DNA from: Xanthomonas sp. DAR 34887 | Lineage (GTDB): Bacteria; Pseudomonadota; Gammaproteobacteria; Xanthomonadales; Xanthomonadaceae | DNA: 64,000 nucleotides | Direction: 5' to 3' | Assembly: GCF_041245805.1 (NCBI RefSeq) | Contig: NZ_CP162490.1 | Span: forward strand, 3,635,001 to 3,699,000 | Shown: piece by piece, positions 52,640-62,435 of the stretch | Layout of the letters: each line of letters begins with the position of its first letter | Position numbering within the stretch: position 1 is the stretch's first letter | Translations under genes and position numbers: made by a program | Notes under the pieces: model-generated | What the model was told of the DNA's origin: nothing | Seen by the model: only the letters and a program-made list of their open reading frames with translations | The model's database searches: none

Positions 52640-54933
52640 CTAGTGGATCACAGTGTCGCCGTGTATCAACTCTAGCGCCATCTTCGCGAACTGTTTCAAC
52701 TCCACATCCGTCACAGCGGGAGTCGGCTGCATGTCGTCATGATGGAACCTTGTGGAGAAATCATTGAGGGATCGCATCTTTTCTAATGCTACTTTCGCCA
52801 GCGCGAGTGGCGAATCATCCGGAGCCTTCTCAATGTCCCCGATGATCTGCCCAAGATTCGCCTCTTTGCGCAGAAGGGGTGCCGGAAACCTCCGTTTGAA
52901 GAACCCCTCAACAAGCGGGCGCAGGTCATCCGCAACTTCGTCCAGCCTTCCTTGATAGGTGCCTTCCAAGTAGGCGATCACCTTTCCATACCGCTGGATG
53001 TAGGGCTCCTGGCAGAGATAGTCGAGATCGCACGAATCAATGATTGAATAATCATTCGCCGCTCGCCGAATCTCATGCACGATTGCCTGTATTTTGTACC
53101 TTGGGCCGGCGAGCATGTCCCGTTGAGCCAACAGGAAATAAGCATCATGAGAAAGGACGACAACTTGAGCGCCAGCCGCAGCCAAATCAGCGATAGCTTG
53201 GATCGTTCGAGTCCGCCTATTTGAATCCATGCTACAGACCGGATCATCGAGAACTACAACTTTCCCACCGATCTGACCACCGAGTGCCATAAGTCGAGCG
53301 AAGAAGAATGCAAGTGCCAGAGTTCGCTTGTCCCCCTCGCTTAGAATACCCCTGAAACTCTGGTGCATTTCTTCTCGCGACCCTAGCCCCACAGAGTGAC
53401 CGCGAAGTTTCAGACCGTACTCCGTTCGCACCGTCCCGCCACGTGCGCTCGTCGTGAACTTCTCAACCGAGAATGACGCGCTGAACTTCTGAAGAAACGC
53501 GTTAATGTGCACCTCATACTGGCCCAGAATTGCCGGGAGAAGTCCATCCAGCTTCTCCTTCACCTCCGTCTTTTTGGTAGTCAGCTCGTCTTTCTTGGCT
53601 TTGGCCGACATGTATTCCGTTATCGCTTCCTCAGCCTGCGGCGCGCGCTTTGCAATCACCGCCTCAAGACGAGAGATTGAAGCGGTAATGGCCGCCGCAG
53701 ATTCAGCCCCCAAGTCGCGATTGAACGTAGTGATGCGCCCGGAAATATCCTTCACGGAGGAGTTGTGCATTTCCACCCGCCCTCGAATCTCGCCGAGCAA
53801 TTGCGAAATCGCGGCCTTTTGCTGCGTCGCTGTTTCTGTAGCGCGAGTTCACCAGCCAACTCCCGGACGCTAGAAAGCGTCCGCTGGACCTGTTCTAGAT
53901 CAAGCAATGGAGGTTGTATGTCGAGCTGATCGTTCCATGCTTTCACGCGAGCCTCGTTCACGTCGAGCGCGGCTTTGTATGCGTAGATCTTTGCGTCAGA
54001 GAAGCGCGTTTCCACCCCGCGCCTGAGAACGGCAACTTTAGCCATGAAATCGTCATAGGCCGTGTTGAAATATCCGTCATACGCTTCAATTAGCTCAGCA
54101 CCTTCCAAGCTTTGCCCGCAGTACGGGCAACCATGCTCTAGTCCAAACTCCCGCCCCTTCGTCACCCATTCTTCGATTCCGGGCGGAGCCTCGTACAGCT
54201 GAAAATGCCTTTGGACAAGCGTCTTGGCATCTTCGCGGATGCCTTGAAACGTAGAACTGAGGATATTGAAGAATGCGTCAATATCGAACTCAATTAGGGG
54301 GAGAGCGTCTGGTCCTTGTCGCTGAAGGAAAGCCGCTGCGTTCTTCGCCGCTTCCAGCCGGCTACGTAGCGCGGCTATCTTGGCATCAGCATCCGGTACA
54401 TCTTGCAATGCGATGAACTGGTCAACCGGCATCTGCTTGCCTAATGCAAGTAGCCGCCTACTTGCGTCGGTCATCGCACGTGTTTGGTCGGCAATCAGCG
54501 ACGTCAGCTCGTGATGTTCCTTTTCGAGCTTTACTGACTCTGTGCCTAGGGCGAATTTCAAGAGGGATTGCCGTTGATCCGCTCGGACCTCCTGCCCCGA
54601 GAATACGTTATCCTCAACAAAAGTCGGATCGAATACAAAGATTTCGGGCGCTGTGCCCGACCATGCCCCGTCCTTGAGGACCACCGGCACATTGCCGCCC
54701 CCTACGTCGCAAAGCAGATTGACGTGTGGCGCATCGGGCGAGTCGATTGTCTTTCCGCCTACCACTGCTTGCACGTCGCCTTGCGCAACTGCGCGCAAGA
54801 TATTGGCTAATGTTGATTTGCCGCGCCCGTTCTCGGCATATATCAAAGTAACAGCATCGAAGTTGGCCGGTGTGGTAGGCACACCGTCCCGTAGCAGACC
54901 GACATTGCTAATCTTGACGAACTTCCTAAGCAT
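52640..54933 (-). pseudogene. Frameshifted AAA_13 ATPase, RloC/PrrC-like anticodon nuclease candidate
   Basis: Two overlapping reading frames on the minus strand (53752-54933 and 52640-53800) together form one SMC-like ATPase of about 760 residues. The N-terminal part has Walker A AENGRGKST (about 33-41), coiled coil and a zinc-hook CPYCGQ (C269, C272). The C-terminal part has coiled coil, the ABC signature LSEGDKRTLALAFFFARL, Walker B VVVLDDPVCSMD and a tail with R294-x3-E298 and H353/H354 (numbered from the ATG at 53800). A zinc hook plus an R-E-H set is what RloC has; PrrC also has the triad. The frames join near 53835 with one base missing, so the gene is probably broken unless the sequence is in error. 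Codon use is A/T-richer than the chromosome. Confidence 0.72.
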
Positions 54934-55001
54934 TGCGCGCCCCCTGCGCCTTCCATGAGGCATGATGTACCGCCGTAGCCGGGACGCCAAGGCTTGAAAG
55001 C

Positions 55002-55030
55002 AAAAAGGCCGCCCCTTTCGGAGCGGCCTT
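55002..55030 (-). terminator. Rho-independent terminator of tRNA-Thr
   Basis: On the minus strand AAGGCCGC...GCGGCCTT forms an 8-bp or longer stem closed by CTCCGAAAGGGG, followed by TTTTTG, 12 bp after the tRNA 3' end. Confidence 0.88.
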
Positions 55031-55041
55031 CTATTACAGCA

Positions 55042-55117
55042 TGGTGCCGGAAATAGGAATCGAACCTACGACCTACGCATTACGAATGCGCCGCTCTACC
55101 AACTGAGCTATTCCGGC
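55042..55117 (-). tRNA. tRNA-Thr, anticodon CGU (reads ACG)
   Basis: The 76-nt minus-strand sequence starts GCCGGAATAGCTCAGTTGG and ends TTCCGGCACCA, with the encoded CCA. The acceptor stem GCCGGAA pairs with TTCCGGC, the anticodon loop is TTCGTAA (CGT at positions 34-36) and the T arm holds GGTTCGATTCC. The gene is followed by its own terminator and then by the A/T-richer patch, making its 3' end a plausible past integration site. Confidence 0.97.
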
Positions 55118-55152
55118 TGAACCGCCAATTCTAGGGGGGCGCCGGCCGCCGG

Positions 55153-56103
55153 TCAATTGACCAGGCGCAGGCGCAGTTCCTTGGGCAGGGCGAACACCAT
55201 CGACTCCGGTTCGCCGGGCAGTTCGCCGACGCCGTCGGCGCCCAGTTCGCGCAGCCGCGCGATGACCCCGTCCACCAGCACCTGCGGCGCGGAGGCGCCG
55301 GCGGTCAGGCCGATGCGGCGCTTGCCGGCGACCCAGGCCGGGTCGATCTCGTCGGCGCCGTCGATCAGGTAGGACTCCACCCCGTCGCGCCGCGCCAGCT
55401 CGCTGAGCCGGTTGGAGTTGGAGCTGTTCGGCGAGCCGACCACCAGCACCAAGTCGCACTGTCTGGCCAGGTCGCGCACCGCGTCCTGGCGGTTCTGGGT
55501 GGCGTAGCAGATGTCGTCGTTCTTCGGCCCCTGCATCGCCGGGTAGCGCTCGCGCAGCGCGTCGATGATGCCGCGGGTGTCGTCCACCGACAGCGTGGTC
55601 TGGGTGGTGTAGGCCAGGTTCTGCGGCTGCTGGATCTCCAGCGTGGCGACCTGCTCGATGTCCTCGACCAGGTAGATGCGCCCGGCACCGCGTTCGCGGT
55701 TCCACTGGCCCATCGTGCCCTCCACTTCCGGGTGGCCGGCGTGGCCGATCAGCACCACGTCGCGGCCGGCGCGGCAGTGCCGAGCCACTTCGAAATGCAC
55801 CTTGGTCACCAGCGGGCAGGTCGCGTCGAACACCTTCAGCCCGCGCCGCTCGGCCTCCTGGCGCACCGCCTGGGATACGCCGTGGGCGCTGAAGATGACC
55901 GTGTTGCCGTCGGGCACTTCGTCCAGTTCCTCGACGAAGATCGCGCCGCGCTGCTTCAGGTCGTCGACCACGAAGCGGTTGTGCACCACCTCGTGGCGCA
56001 CGTAGATCGGCGCGCCCAGGGTCTCGATGGCGCGCTTGACGATCTCGATCGCACGGTCGACGCCGGCGCAGAAACCACGGGGATTGGCGAGCAGGACGTC
56101 CAT
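55153..56103 (-). CDS. ispH: 4-hydroxy-3-methylbut-2-enyl diphosphate reductase
   Basis: A 316-residue Fe-S enzyme of the MEP isoprenoid pathway, of normal length. The three cluster cysteines are visible: C12 in NPRGFCAGVDRA, C96 in DATCPLVTKVH and C199 in DDICYATQNRQ. Other markers are VVHNRFVVDDL, IFSAHGVSQAV and VVGSPNSSNSNRL. It makes IPP and DMAPP from HMBPP in the cytoplasm. It lies 7 bp after lspA on the same strand, part of the ribF-ileS-lspA-ispH group. Confidence 0.98.
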   Translation of the reverse strand: MDVLLANPRGFCAGVDRAIEIVKRAIETLGAPIYVRHEVVHNRFVVDDLKQRGAIFVEELDEVPDGNTVIFSAHGVSQAVRQEAERRGLKVFDATCPLVTKVHFEVARHCRAGRDVVLIGHAGHPEVEGTMGQWNRERGAGRIYLVEDIEQVATLEIQQPQNLAYTTQTTLSVDDTRGIIDALRERYPAMQGPKNDDICYATQNRQDAVRDLARQCDLVLVVGSPNSSNSNRLSELARRDGVESYLIDGADEIDPAWVAGKRRIGLTAGASAPQVLVDGVIARLRELGADGVGELPGEPESMVFALPKELRLRLVN

Positions 56104-56110
56104 GGCCCAA

Positions 56111-56614
56111 TTATCCCGCTTTTCGCTTCGGCTTGCCGTCGAACACGCCGAACAGGGCGATGCCCACGGCGCCGGCGACGATCGCCGAGTCGGCGATGTT
56201 GAACGAGGGCCAGTAGTGGTCGCCCACGTACCACTGGATGAAATCGACCACGTGGCCGTGCATCAGCCGGTCGATCACGTTGCCGATCGCGCCGCCGATC
56301 ACCAGGGCGTAGGGCATGGCGCTGCGCCAGTCGCCGCGCGGAGTGCGCGCCAGCCACCAGGCCAGCAGGCCGCTGATGCCCACCGCCAGCGCGGTGAACA
56401 GCCACAGCTGCCAACCGCCGGCCTGGCTCAGGAAGCTGAACGCGGCACCGGTGTTGTAGGTGCGGTACCAGTTCCAGAAGCCGTGGATCACCGGCACCGC
56501 GGTGAACTCGGGCAGGCTGGACAGCACCCAGGCCTTGCTCCACTGGTCCAGGCCGATCACCAGCGCCGACAGCAGCAGCCAGATCAGCGCGGAGGGTTTG
56601 GGTCGTACGGTCAT
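56111..56614 (-). CDS. lspA: Lipoprotein signal peptidase (signal peptidase II)
   Basis: A 167-residue inner-membrane aspartic protease with four membrane helices. The catalytic Asp pair is in GGAIGNVIDRLMHGHVVDF and YWPSFNIADSAIV. It cleaves prolipoproteins such as CyoA and YtfQ after lipidation. The start is 109 bp after the ileS stop and the gene is close to ispH. Confidence 0.98.
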   Translation of the reverse strand: MTVRPKPSALIWLLLSALVIGLDQWSKAWVLSSLPEFTAVPVIHGFWNWYRTYNTGAAFSFLSQAGGWQLWLFTALAVGISGLLAWWLARTPRGDWRSAMPYALVIGGAIGNVIDRLMHGHVVDFIQWYVGDHYWPSFNIADSAIVAGAVGIALFGVFDGKPKRKAG

Positions 56615-56723
56615 GCGCGGGGTCCGCCTCGGGCGAAGGGTGGATGCAACGGAAATCTACGCGGGGACGCCGGCGGCGACGCCGAACGCGTCGCCGCCGC
56701 AGCCCGTGCCGCGCAGGGGCGGA

Positions 56724-59555
56724 TCAGAACCAGTGGCGCTCCTCGCCCGGGCCATCGACGTTGCCGGCGCAGCGGCCGCACAGGTCCGGATGCGCCGGAT
56801 TCACGCCCACGTCGGCGCGATGGTGCCAGCAGCGCACGCACTTCTGCTTGCTGGTGGCCTGCGCGCTGACGAAGATCTCGTCGGTGCTGGCCTCGCGCAC
56901 CACCACGTCGCCGCTGATGAACAGGAAGCGCAGCTCCTCCTGCAGCGGCTGCAGCTTGGCGGCCGTGGCGGCGTCGGCGGCGACGGTGATCTCCGCCTCC
57001 AACGCCGCGCCGATCACGCCGTTGCCGCGCATCGGCTCCAGCACCTTGGCCACCTGCTCGCGCAGCGCCAGCAGCTGATCGAAATCGGCCGCGCTCAGCG
57101 GCGCATCCTCCGGCAGCGGCGCCAGGCCTTCGTACCAGGTCGCGAACAGCACGTTGCCGACGTGCGCGCCGGGCAGGTAACCCCACAGTTCGTCGGCGGT
57201 GAAGCTCAGGATCGGCGCGATCCAGCGCACGAACGCTTCGGCGACATGGAACATCGCGCTTTGCGCCGAACGCCGGCCATGCGAGTCCTCCGGCATCGTG
57301 TACAGCCGGTCCTTGGTCACGTCCAGGTACAGCGAGCCCAGGTCCACGCTGCAGAAGTTCAGCAGCGCCTGCACGATCGCGGCGAAGTCGTAGCGCGCGT
57401 AGGCGACCTTGATCTGCTCCTGCACCTCGTAGGCGCGGTGCACGATCCAACGGTCCAGCGCCACCAGTTCCGGCAGGGTGCGCAGATGCATGGCCGGATT
57501 GAAGCCGTGCAGGTTGCCGAGCAGGAAGCGCGCGGTGTTGCGCAGGCGCCGGTAGGCGTCGGAATTGCGCTTGAGGATCTCCTGCGACAGCGACATCTCG
57601 TTGCTGTAGTCGCTGGAGGCGATCCACAGGCGCAGGATGTCCGCGCCCAGGGTCTTCATGATGTCCTGCGGTTCGATGCCGTTGCCCAGCGACTTGGACA
57701 TCTTGCGGCCGTGCTCGTCCACGGTGAAGCCGTGGGTCAGGCACTGCCGGTACGGCGCCGCCTGGTCCAGCGCCACGCCGGTCAGCAGCGAGGACTGGAA
57801 CCAGCCGCGATGCTGGTCCGAACCTTCCAGGTACAGGTCGGCCGGCTTGGGAATGCCGCGCTCGGCCAGCACCGCCTCGTGGGTCACGCCCGAATCGAAC
57901 CAAACGTCGAGGATGTCGGTGATCTTGTCGTAATCGCCCGCCTCGTCGCCGAGCAGGTCGGCGGCGTCGAGCGTGTACCACACGTCCACCCCGCCCTCCT
58001 CGACGCGGTCGGCCACCTGGCGCATCAGCTCGGTGCTGCGCGGATGCGGCTCGCCGGTCTCGCGATGCACGAACAGCGCGATCGGCACGCCCCAGGTGCG
58101 CTGCCGCGAGATGGTCCAGTCCGGACGCCCGGCGACCATGCCGGCGATGCGCGCCTGGCCCCAGGACGGATACCAGTGCACGCCCTCGATCGCCTTCAGC
58201 GCGTCGGCGCGCAGGTGGGCCTGCTCCATCGAGATGAACCACTGCGGCGTGGCGCGGAACGCGATCGGGGTCTTGTGCCGCCAGCAGTGCGGGTAGCTGT
58301 GGACCATGCTCGCGTGCGCCAGCAGCGCGCCGCGCGCGGCGAGCACCTCGGCGATGGTGTCGTTGGCCTTCCAGATGTGCAGCCCGGCCAGCGCCACGCC
58401 GTCGGCCGGCGGGGTCGAGGGCAGGTACACGCCGCGGCCGTCGATCGGGTTGATCTGCGCGGCGGTGTAGCGTTCGATCAGGCCGTACTGCCTGGCCGCC
58501 ACATAGTCTTCCTGGCCGTGCCCGGGCGCGGTATGCACCGCACCGGTGCCGTCCTCGTCGGAGACGTGGTCGCCCAGGATCAGCGGGATGTCGCGCTCGT
58601 CGTAGAACGGATGCGCCAGCACCTGGTTCTCCAGGGCCGCGCCGGCGGCGCGGCCGTGCACCACCACCTCGGTCACGCCGTAGCGCTGCAGCGCGCGCTC
58701 GGCGAGCGCATCGGCCAGCACCAGCCAGCGCCGGCGGCCGGCGTGGTCCGGGCCTTCGACCAGGGCGTAGCGCAGGTCCGGCCCCAGCGACACCGCCAGC
58801 GACGCCGGCAGCGTCCACGGCGTGGTGGTCCAGATCGGCACCGCGACTTCGACACCGTCCGGCAGCGCGACGCCGAACGCGGCCGCCAGCGCCGCGCCGT
58901 CGCGCGCGGTGTAGGCCACGTCCACGGTCGGCGACTGCTTGTCGGCGTACTCGATCTCCGCCTCGGCCAGCGCCGAGCCGCAGTCGAAGCACCAGTGCAC
59001 CGGCTTCACGCCGCGGGTCAGATGGCCGTTGTCGACGATCCGGGCCAGCGCGCGCATCTCGTTGGCCTCGAAATGGAAGTCCAGCGTGCGGTACGGGTTG
59101 TCCCAATCGCCGATCACGCCCAGGCGCTTGAAATCGCGGCGCTGGATGTCGATCTGCTCGTTGGCGTACTCGCGGCACTTCTGCCGGAACTGCGCCGCAT
59201 CCAGCTTGACCCCGACCTTGCCGAACTTCTTCTCGATCGCGATCTCGATCGGCAGGCCATGGCAGTCCCAGCCCGGGATGTACGGCGCGTCGAAGCCGGC
59301 CAGGTACTTGGACTTGACGATGATGTCCTTGAGGATCTTGTTGACCGCGTGGCCGAGGTGGATCGCGCCGTTGGCGTACGGCGGGCCGTCGTGCAGCACG
59401 AACAGCGGCCGGCCCTGGGCGTTGTCGCGCAGGCGCGCGTACAGCCCCTCGCTCTCCCAGCGGGCCAGCGTGTCCGGCTCGCGCTTGGGCAGATCGCCGC
59501 GCATCGGGAAGTCCGTCGCCGGCAGATTGAGGGTGGCTTTGTAGTCCTGGGTCAC
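56724..59555 (-). CDS. ileS: Isoleucyl-tRNA synthetase
   Basis: A 943-residue class I synthetase with the HIGH-type motif in PPYANGAIHLGHAVNK, the KMSKS loop in HGRKMSKSLGNG, an editing domain and a C-terminal zinc finger (CVRCWHHRADVG... CGRCAGNV). It charges tRNA-Ile in the cytoplasm. The ribF stop is 6 bp upstream. Confidence 0.98.
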   Translation of the reverse strand: MTQDYKATLNLPATDFPMRGDLPKREPDTLARWESEGLYARLRDNAQGRPLFVLHDGPPYANGAIHLGHAVNKILKDIIVKSKYLAGFDAPYIPGWDCHGLPIEIAIEKKFGKVGVKLDAAQFRQKCREYANEQIDIQRRDFKRLGVIGDWDNPYRTLDFHFEANEMRALARIVDNGHLTRGVKPVHWCFDCGSALAEAEIEYADKQSPTVDVAYTARDGAALAAAFGVALPDGVEVAVPIWTTTPWTLPASLAVSLGPDLRYALVEGPDHAGRRRWLVLADALAERALQRYGVTEVVVHGRAAGAALENQVLAHPFYDERDIPLILGDHVSDEDGTGAVHTAPGHGQEDYVAARQYGLIERYTAAQINPIDGRGVYLPSTPPADGVALAGLHIWKANDTIAEVLAARGALLAHASMVHSYPHCWRHKTPIAFRATPQWFISMEQAHLRADALKAIEGVHWYPSWGQARIAGMVAGRPDWTISRQRTWGVPIALFVHRETGEPHPRSTELMRQVADRVEEGGVDVWYTLDAADLLGDEAGDYDKITDILDVWFDSGVTHEAVLAERGIPKPADLYLEGSDQHRGWFQSSLLTGVALDQAAPYRQCLTHGFTVDEHGRKMSKSLGNGIEPQDIMKTLGADILRLWIASSDYSNEMSLSQEILKRNSDAYRRLRNTARFLLGNLHGFNPAMHLRTLPELVALDRWIVHRAYEVQEQIKVAYARYDFAAIVQALLNFCSVDLGSLYLDVTKDRLYTMPEDSHGRRSAQSAMFHVAEAFVRWIAPILSFTADELWGYLPGAHVGNVLFATWYEGLAPLPEDAPLSAADFDQLLALREQVAKVLEPMRGNGVIGAALEAEITVAADAATAAKLQPLQEELRFLFISGDVVVREASTDEIFVSAQATSKQKCVRCWHHRADVGVNPAHPDLCGRCAGNVDGPGEERHWF

Positions 59556-59561
59556 GGGGAT

Positions 59562-60590
59562 TTACCGGTCGGTGGTCTTCATGGGGGTGTCCGCGCGCGA
59601 AGGCGCGGGCGGGTGCGCGCGGTGCGCGCCATCGTCGTCAGCGCGCGACGTCGCAGGCGCCTGCGCGGAGGCGAGCAGGCGGCGCGCCAGGGCGGCGTCG
59701 CGGTGCATCTGTTCGGTCAGCGCCGTCAGATCGGAGAACTTTTCTTCGTCGCGCAACTTGGCGACGAATTCCACGGCGATGTGGCGCCCGTACAGGTCGC
59801 CGTGGAAATCGAACAGGTGCGCTTCCAGCAGCGGCTCCACGCCCTGCACCGTCGGCCGCGTGCCGAAGCTGGACACCGACGGCCACGGCCGCTCGGTCAC
59901 CCCGTGCACCCAGGTCGCGTAGATGCCCGACAGCGCCGGCGTGCGCGGGAAGCGCAGGTTCGCGGTGGGATAGCCGAGGGTGCGTCCGAGCTGCTTGCCG
60001 CGCACCACGCGGCCGTCGATCGCGTACGGGCGGCCGAGCAGTTCGGCGGCGTGGGCGAATTCGCCGGCCACCAGCAGTTCGCGGATCCGGGTGCTGGAGA
60101 TGCGCTCGTCGCGCAGGTGCACCGGCTCGATCTCGCCGGCGGAAAAGCCCAGTTGCGCGCCCATCTCGCGCAGCAGCGCGATGTCGCCGCCGCGCTTGTG
60201 GCCGAAGCGGAACGCCGGGCCGATCCACACCTCGCGCGCCTGCAGCCGATCCACCAGGGTGCGCTGCACGAAGTCCTGCGCGCTCATCGACGACAGGCGC
60301 CGGTCGAAGCGCAGCAGGCCCACGCTGTCCACGCCGAGCTGCTGCAGGCCTTCGACCTTGGCCCGCGCCAGGGTCAGCCGCGGCGGCGGCGCGGCGGGTG
60401 CGAAGAACTCGCGCGGCAGCGGCTCGAAGCTCAACGCCACCGCCGGCACGCCCAACGCGCGGGCACGCGCCAGCGCATGGCGCACCAGCGCACGGTGGCC
60501 CAGGTGCAGGCCATCGAAGGCGCCGATGCAGACCACGCTTCCCTGCGGGAACAGAGTCCCGCCCTCGACGTCTCTAAACAGCCTGCTCAT
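59562..60590 (-). CDS. ribF: Bifunctional riboflavin kinase / FAD synthetase
   Basis: A 342-residue enzyme. The N-terminal nucleotidyltransferase half shows SVVCIGAFDGLHLGHRALV (the HxGH site) and IGPAFRFGHKRGGD, and the C-terminal kinase half shows GRTLGYPTANLRFP and ISSTRIRELL between them. It converts riboflavin to FMN and FAD. The start at 60590 is where conserved sequence begins, although GAGGA lies only 2 bp upstream. The last 30 residues are a divergent Ala/Arg-rich tail. It is 6 bp ahead of ileS. Confidence 0.96.
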   Translation of the reverse strand: MSRLFRDVEGGTLFPQGSVVCIGAFDGLHLGHRALVRHALARARALGVPAVALSFEPLPREFFAPAAPPPRLTLARAKVEGLQQLGVDSVGLLRFDRRLSSMSAQDFVQRTLVDRLQAREVWIGPAFRFGHKRGGDIALLREMGAQLGFSAGEIEPVHLRDERISSTRIRELLVAGEFAHAAELLGRPYAIDGRVVRGKQLGRTLGYPTANLRFPRTPALSGIYATWVHGVTERPWPSVSSFGTRPTVQGVEPLLEAHLFDFHGDLYGRHIAVEFVAKLRDEEKFSDLTALTEQMHRDAALARRLLASAQAPATSRADDDGAHRAHPPAPSRADTPMKTTDR

Positions 60591-60690
60591 TCCTCGGTCC
60601 GAAGCGCCGGCGCTGGAGTGCGCCGGCCGATGATGCGTAACCGTCGAGTATAACGGGGTGGCGCAAGACTCGGGACCCGGCGCCAAAGCC

Positions 60691-60757
60691 TGTAGGAGCG
60701 GCTTCAGCCGCGACGGCCTTACCGGTAACGCCCGTCGCGGCTGAAGCCGCTCCTATA
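60691..60757. repeat. REP doublet, 26-bp inverted repeat with one mismatch
   Basis: TGTAGGAGCGGCTTCAG with CCGCGACGG at 60691-60716 and its inverse at 60732-60757, which ends CCTATA instead of CCTACA. The spacer includes CCTTACCGGTAAC, similar to the spacers of the other two doublets. It lies in the murJ-ribF gap. Confidence 0.9.
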
Positions 60758-60803
60758 AAAGCCAGGAAACCCGGGCGAAAAATCCGGCTCCAGGGTCCCC
60801 GAC

Positions 60804-62411
60804 CTACTGCTCGCGCAAATCCCGCGGCCGGAACCCCAACGCCAGCAGCGCCAGCAGGTACACCACCCCGCCGCCACCGACCAGCGCCAACAGGCTGCCG
60901 ATGCGGTGCCACTTGTCCATCGTGGTGAAGCCGGGCAGCCAGTGCAGGCCCAGCCCCAGCACCGCCACCATCGCCGCACAGGCCACGCCCAGCCGCAGCA
61001 GGTAGCCGGCCCAGCCCGGCCGCGGCCGGTAGACCTCGGCACGGCGCAGCCAGCGCCACAGCAGCGACAGGTTGATGTAGCTGGCCACCGCGCTGGCCAG
61101 ACCCAGCGCCAGGTGCAGGCCCGGCACCGCTGCCAGCGCCGCGCGCACGCCCTGCGCGCGCAGCTCGGCCGGCACCCACAGCTGGTACAGGATCGCCAGG
61201 AACACCAGGTTCAGCGCCATGTTCGCGACCAGCGCGACCACGCCGGCGCGCACCGGGGTACGGGTGTCCTGGCGCGAATAGAACGCCGGCAGCAGCACCT
61301 TCAGCAGCGCGAACGCAGGCAGGCCGAAACTCAGCCCGAACACCGACATCGCCGCCATGCGCGTATCGAACGCGGTGAACTTGCCGTACTGGAACAGCGT
61401 GGCCACCAGCGGCTGGCTCAGCAGCATCAGCCCCAGCATCGCCGGCACCGCGATCAGCAGCGTGGTGCGCAGGCCCCAGTCCAGCGCGTTGGAAAAACCG
61501 GCATGGTCGGTCTTGACGTGGTGCCGCGACAGCGCCGGCAGGATCACCGTGCCCAGCGCCACGCCGAACACGCCCAGCGGCAGCTCCAGGAAGCGGTCGG
61601 CCTGCGACAGCCAGCTCTGCGAGCCGGCGTACAGGAACGAGGCGATCACCGTGTCCAGCAGCAGGTTGATCTGCGCGATCGAGGAGCCGAACAGGGTCGG
61701 CACCATCAGCGTCAGCACCCGGCGCACGTCCGGGTGGCTCCAGCCCCAGCGCGGCAGGGTCAGCAGGTCGATGCCGCGCAGCGCCGGCAGCTGGAACAGC
61801 AGCTGCAGCGCGCCGGCGACCAGCACCGCCCAGCCCAGCGCCAGGATCGGCACGTCCAGCTTGGGCGCCAGCCACAGCGCGCCGGCGATCATGCACAGGT
61901 TGAGGATCACCGGGGTCAGCGCCGGCAGGCCGAAGCGGTGGAAACTGTTCAAGGCGCCGCCGGCCAGCGCGGTCAGCGACACGAACAGCAGGAACGGGAA
62001 GGTCAGCCGCAGCAGGTCCACGATCAGCCCGAACTTGGCCGGGTCGTCGCTGGAGCCGGGATTGAACAGCAGCGCCACCTGCGGGGTGAAGATCAGCCCC
62101 AGCGCGGTGACCAGCAGCAGGATGCCGCCCAGCGTGCCGGACACCCGCGACATCAGCGCGCGCAGGTCGGCGTGCGGCCGGGTCTCCTTGACCTCGGTGA
62201 ACACCGGCACGAAGGCGGTGGCGAACGAGCCTTCCGCGAACAGCCGGCGCAGGAAGTTGGGAATGCGGAACGCGACCCAGAATGCGTCGGTGGTCGCGTT
62301 GGCGCCGAACGAAATGGTGATAGCCTGATCGCGTACCAGCCCCAGCACGCGCGAGACCATGGTCATGCTGCTGAACGAGAGCAGCCCGCGGAGCATGCGC
62401 GGCGCGCTCAT
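60804..62411 (-). CDS. murJ: Lipid II flippase MurJ
   Basis: A 535-residue inner-membrane protein with about 14 hydrophobic segments. The N-terminal FSSMTMVSRVLGLVRDQAIT and AFWVAFRIPNFLRRLFAEGS motifs are specific for MurJ/MviN. It flips lipid II to the periplasm for cell-wall synthesis. It starts divergently from rpsT. The 213 bp after its stop contain a REP doublet before ribF. Confidence 0.97.
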   Translation of the reverse strand: MSAPRMLRGLLSFSSMTMVSRVLGLVRDQAITISFGANATTDAFWVAFRIPNFLRRLFAEGSFATAFVPVFTEVKETRPHADLRALMSRVSGTLGGILLLVTALGLIFTPQVALLFNPGSSDDPAKFGLIVDLLRLTFPFLLFVSLTALAGGALNSFHRFGLPALTPVILNLCMIAGALWLAPKLDVPILALGWAVLVAGALQLLFQLPALRGIDLLTLPRWGWSHPDVRRVLTLMVPTLFGSSIAQINLLLDTVIASFLYAGSQSWLSQADRFLELPLGVFGVALGTVILPALSRHHVKTDHAGFSNALDWGLRTTLLIAVPAMLGLMLLSQPLVATLFQYGKFTAFDTRMAAMSVFGLSFGLPAFALLKVLLPAFYSRQDTRTPVRAGVVALVANMALNLVFLAILYQLWVPAELRAQGVRAALAAVPGLHLALGLASAVASYINLSLLWRWLRRAEVYRPRPGWAGYLLRLGVACAAMVAVLGLGLHWLPGFTTMDKWHRIGSLLALVGGGGVVYLLALLALGFRPRDLREQ

Positions 62412-62435
62412 GCGGCGACCCTCTTGACAATTGGC

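Noticed and set aside
53752..53846. Programmed ribosomal frameshift joining the two halves of the AAA_13 gene
   Set aside because: No slippery heptamer (X XXY YYZ) is found where the frames meet (CTACAGAAACA) and no strong downstream hairpin is visible; a simple 1-base loss explains it better.
56460..60653. A very long open frame (1397 codons) on the plus strand opposite ileS and ribF
   Set aside because: It is the mirror of GC-rich codon use on the other strand; its translation is His/Arg/Gln-rich with no domain, and ileS, lspA and ribF are beyond doubt.
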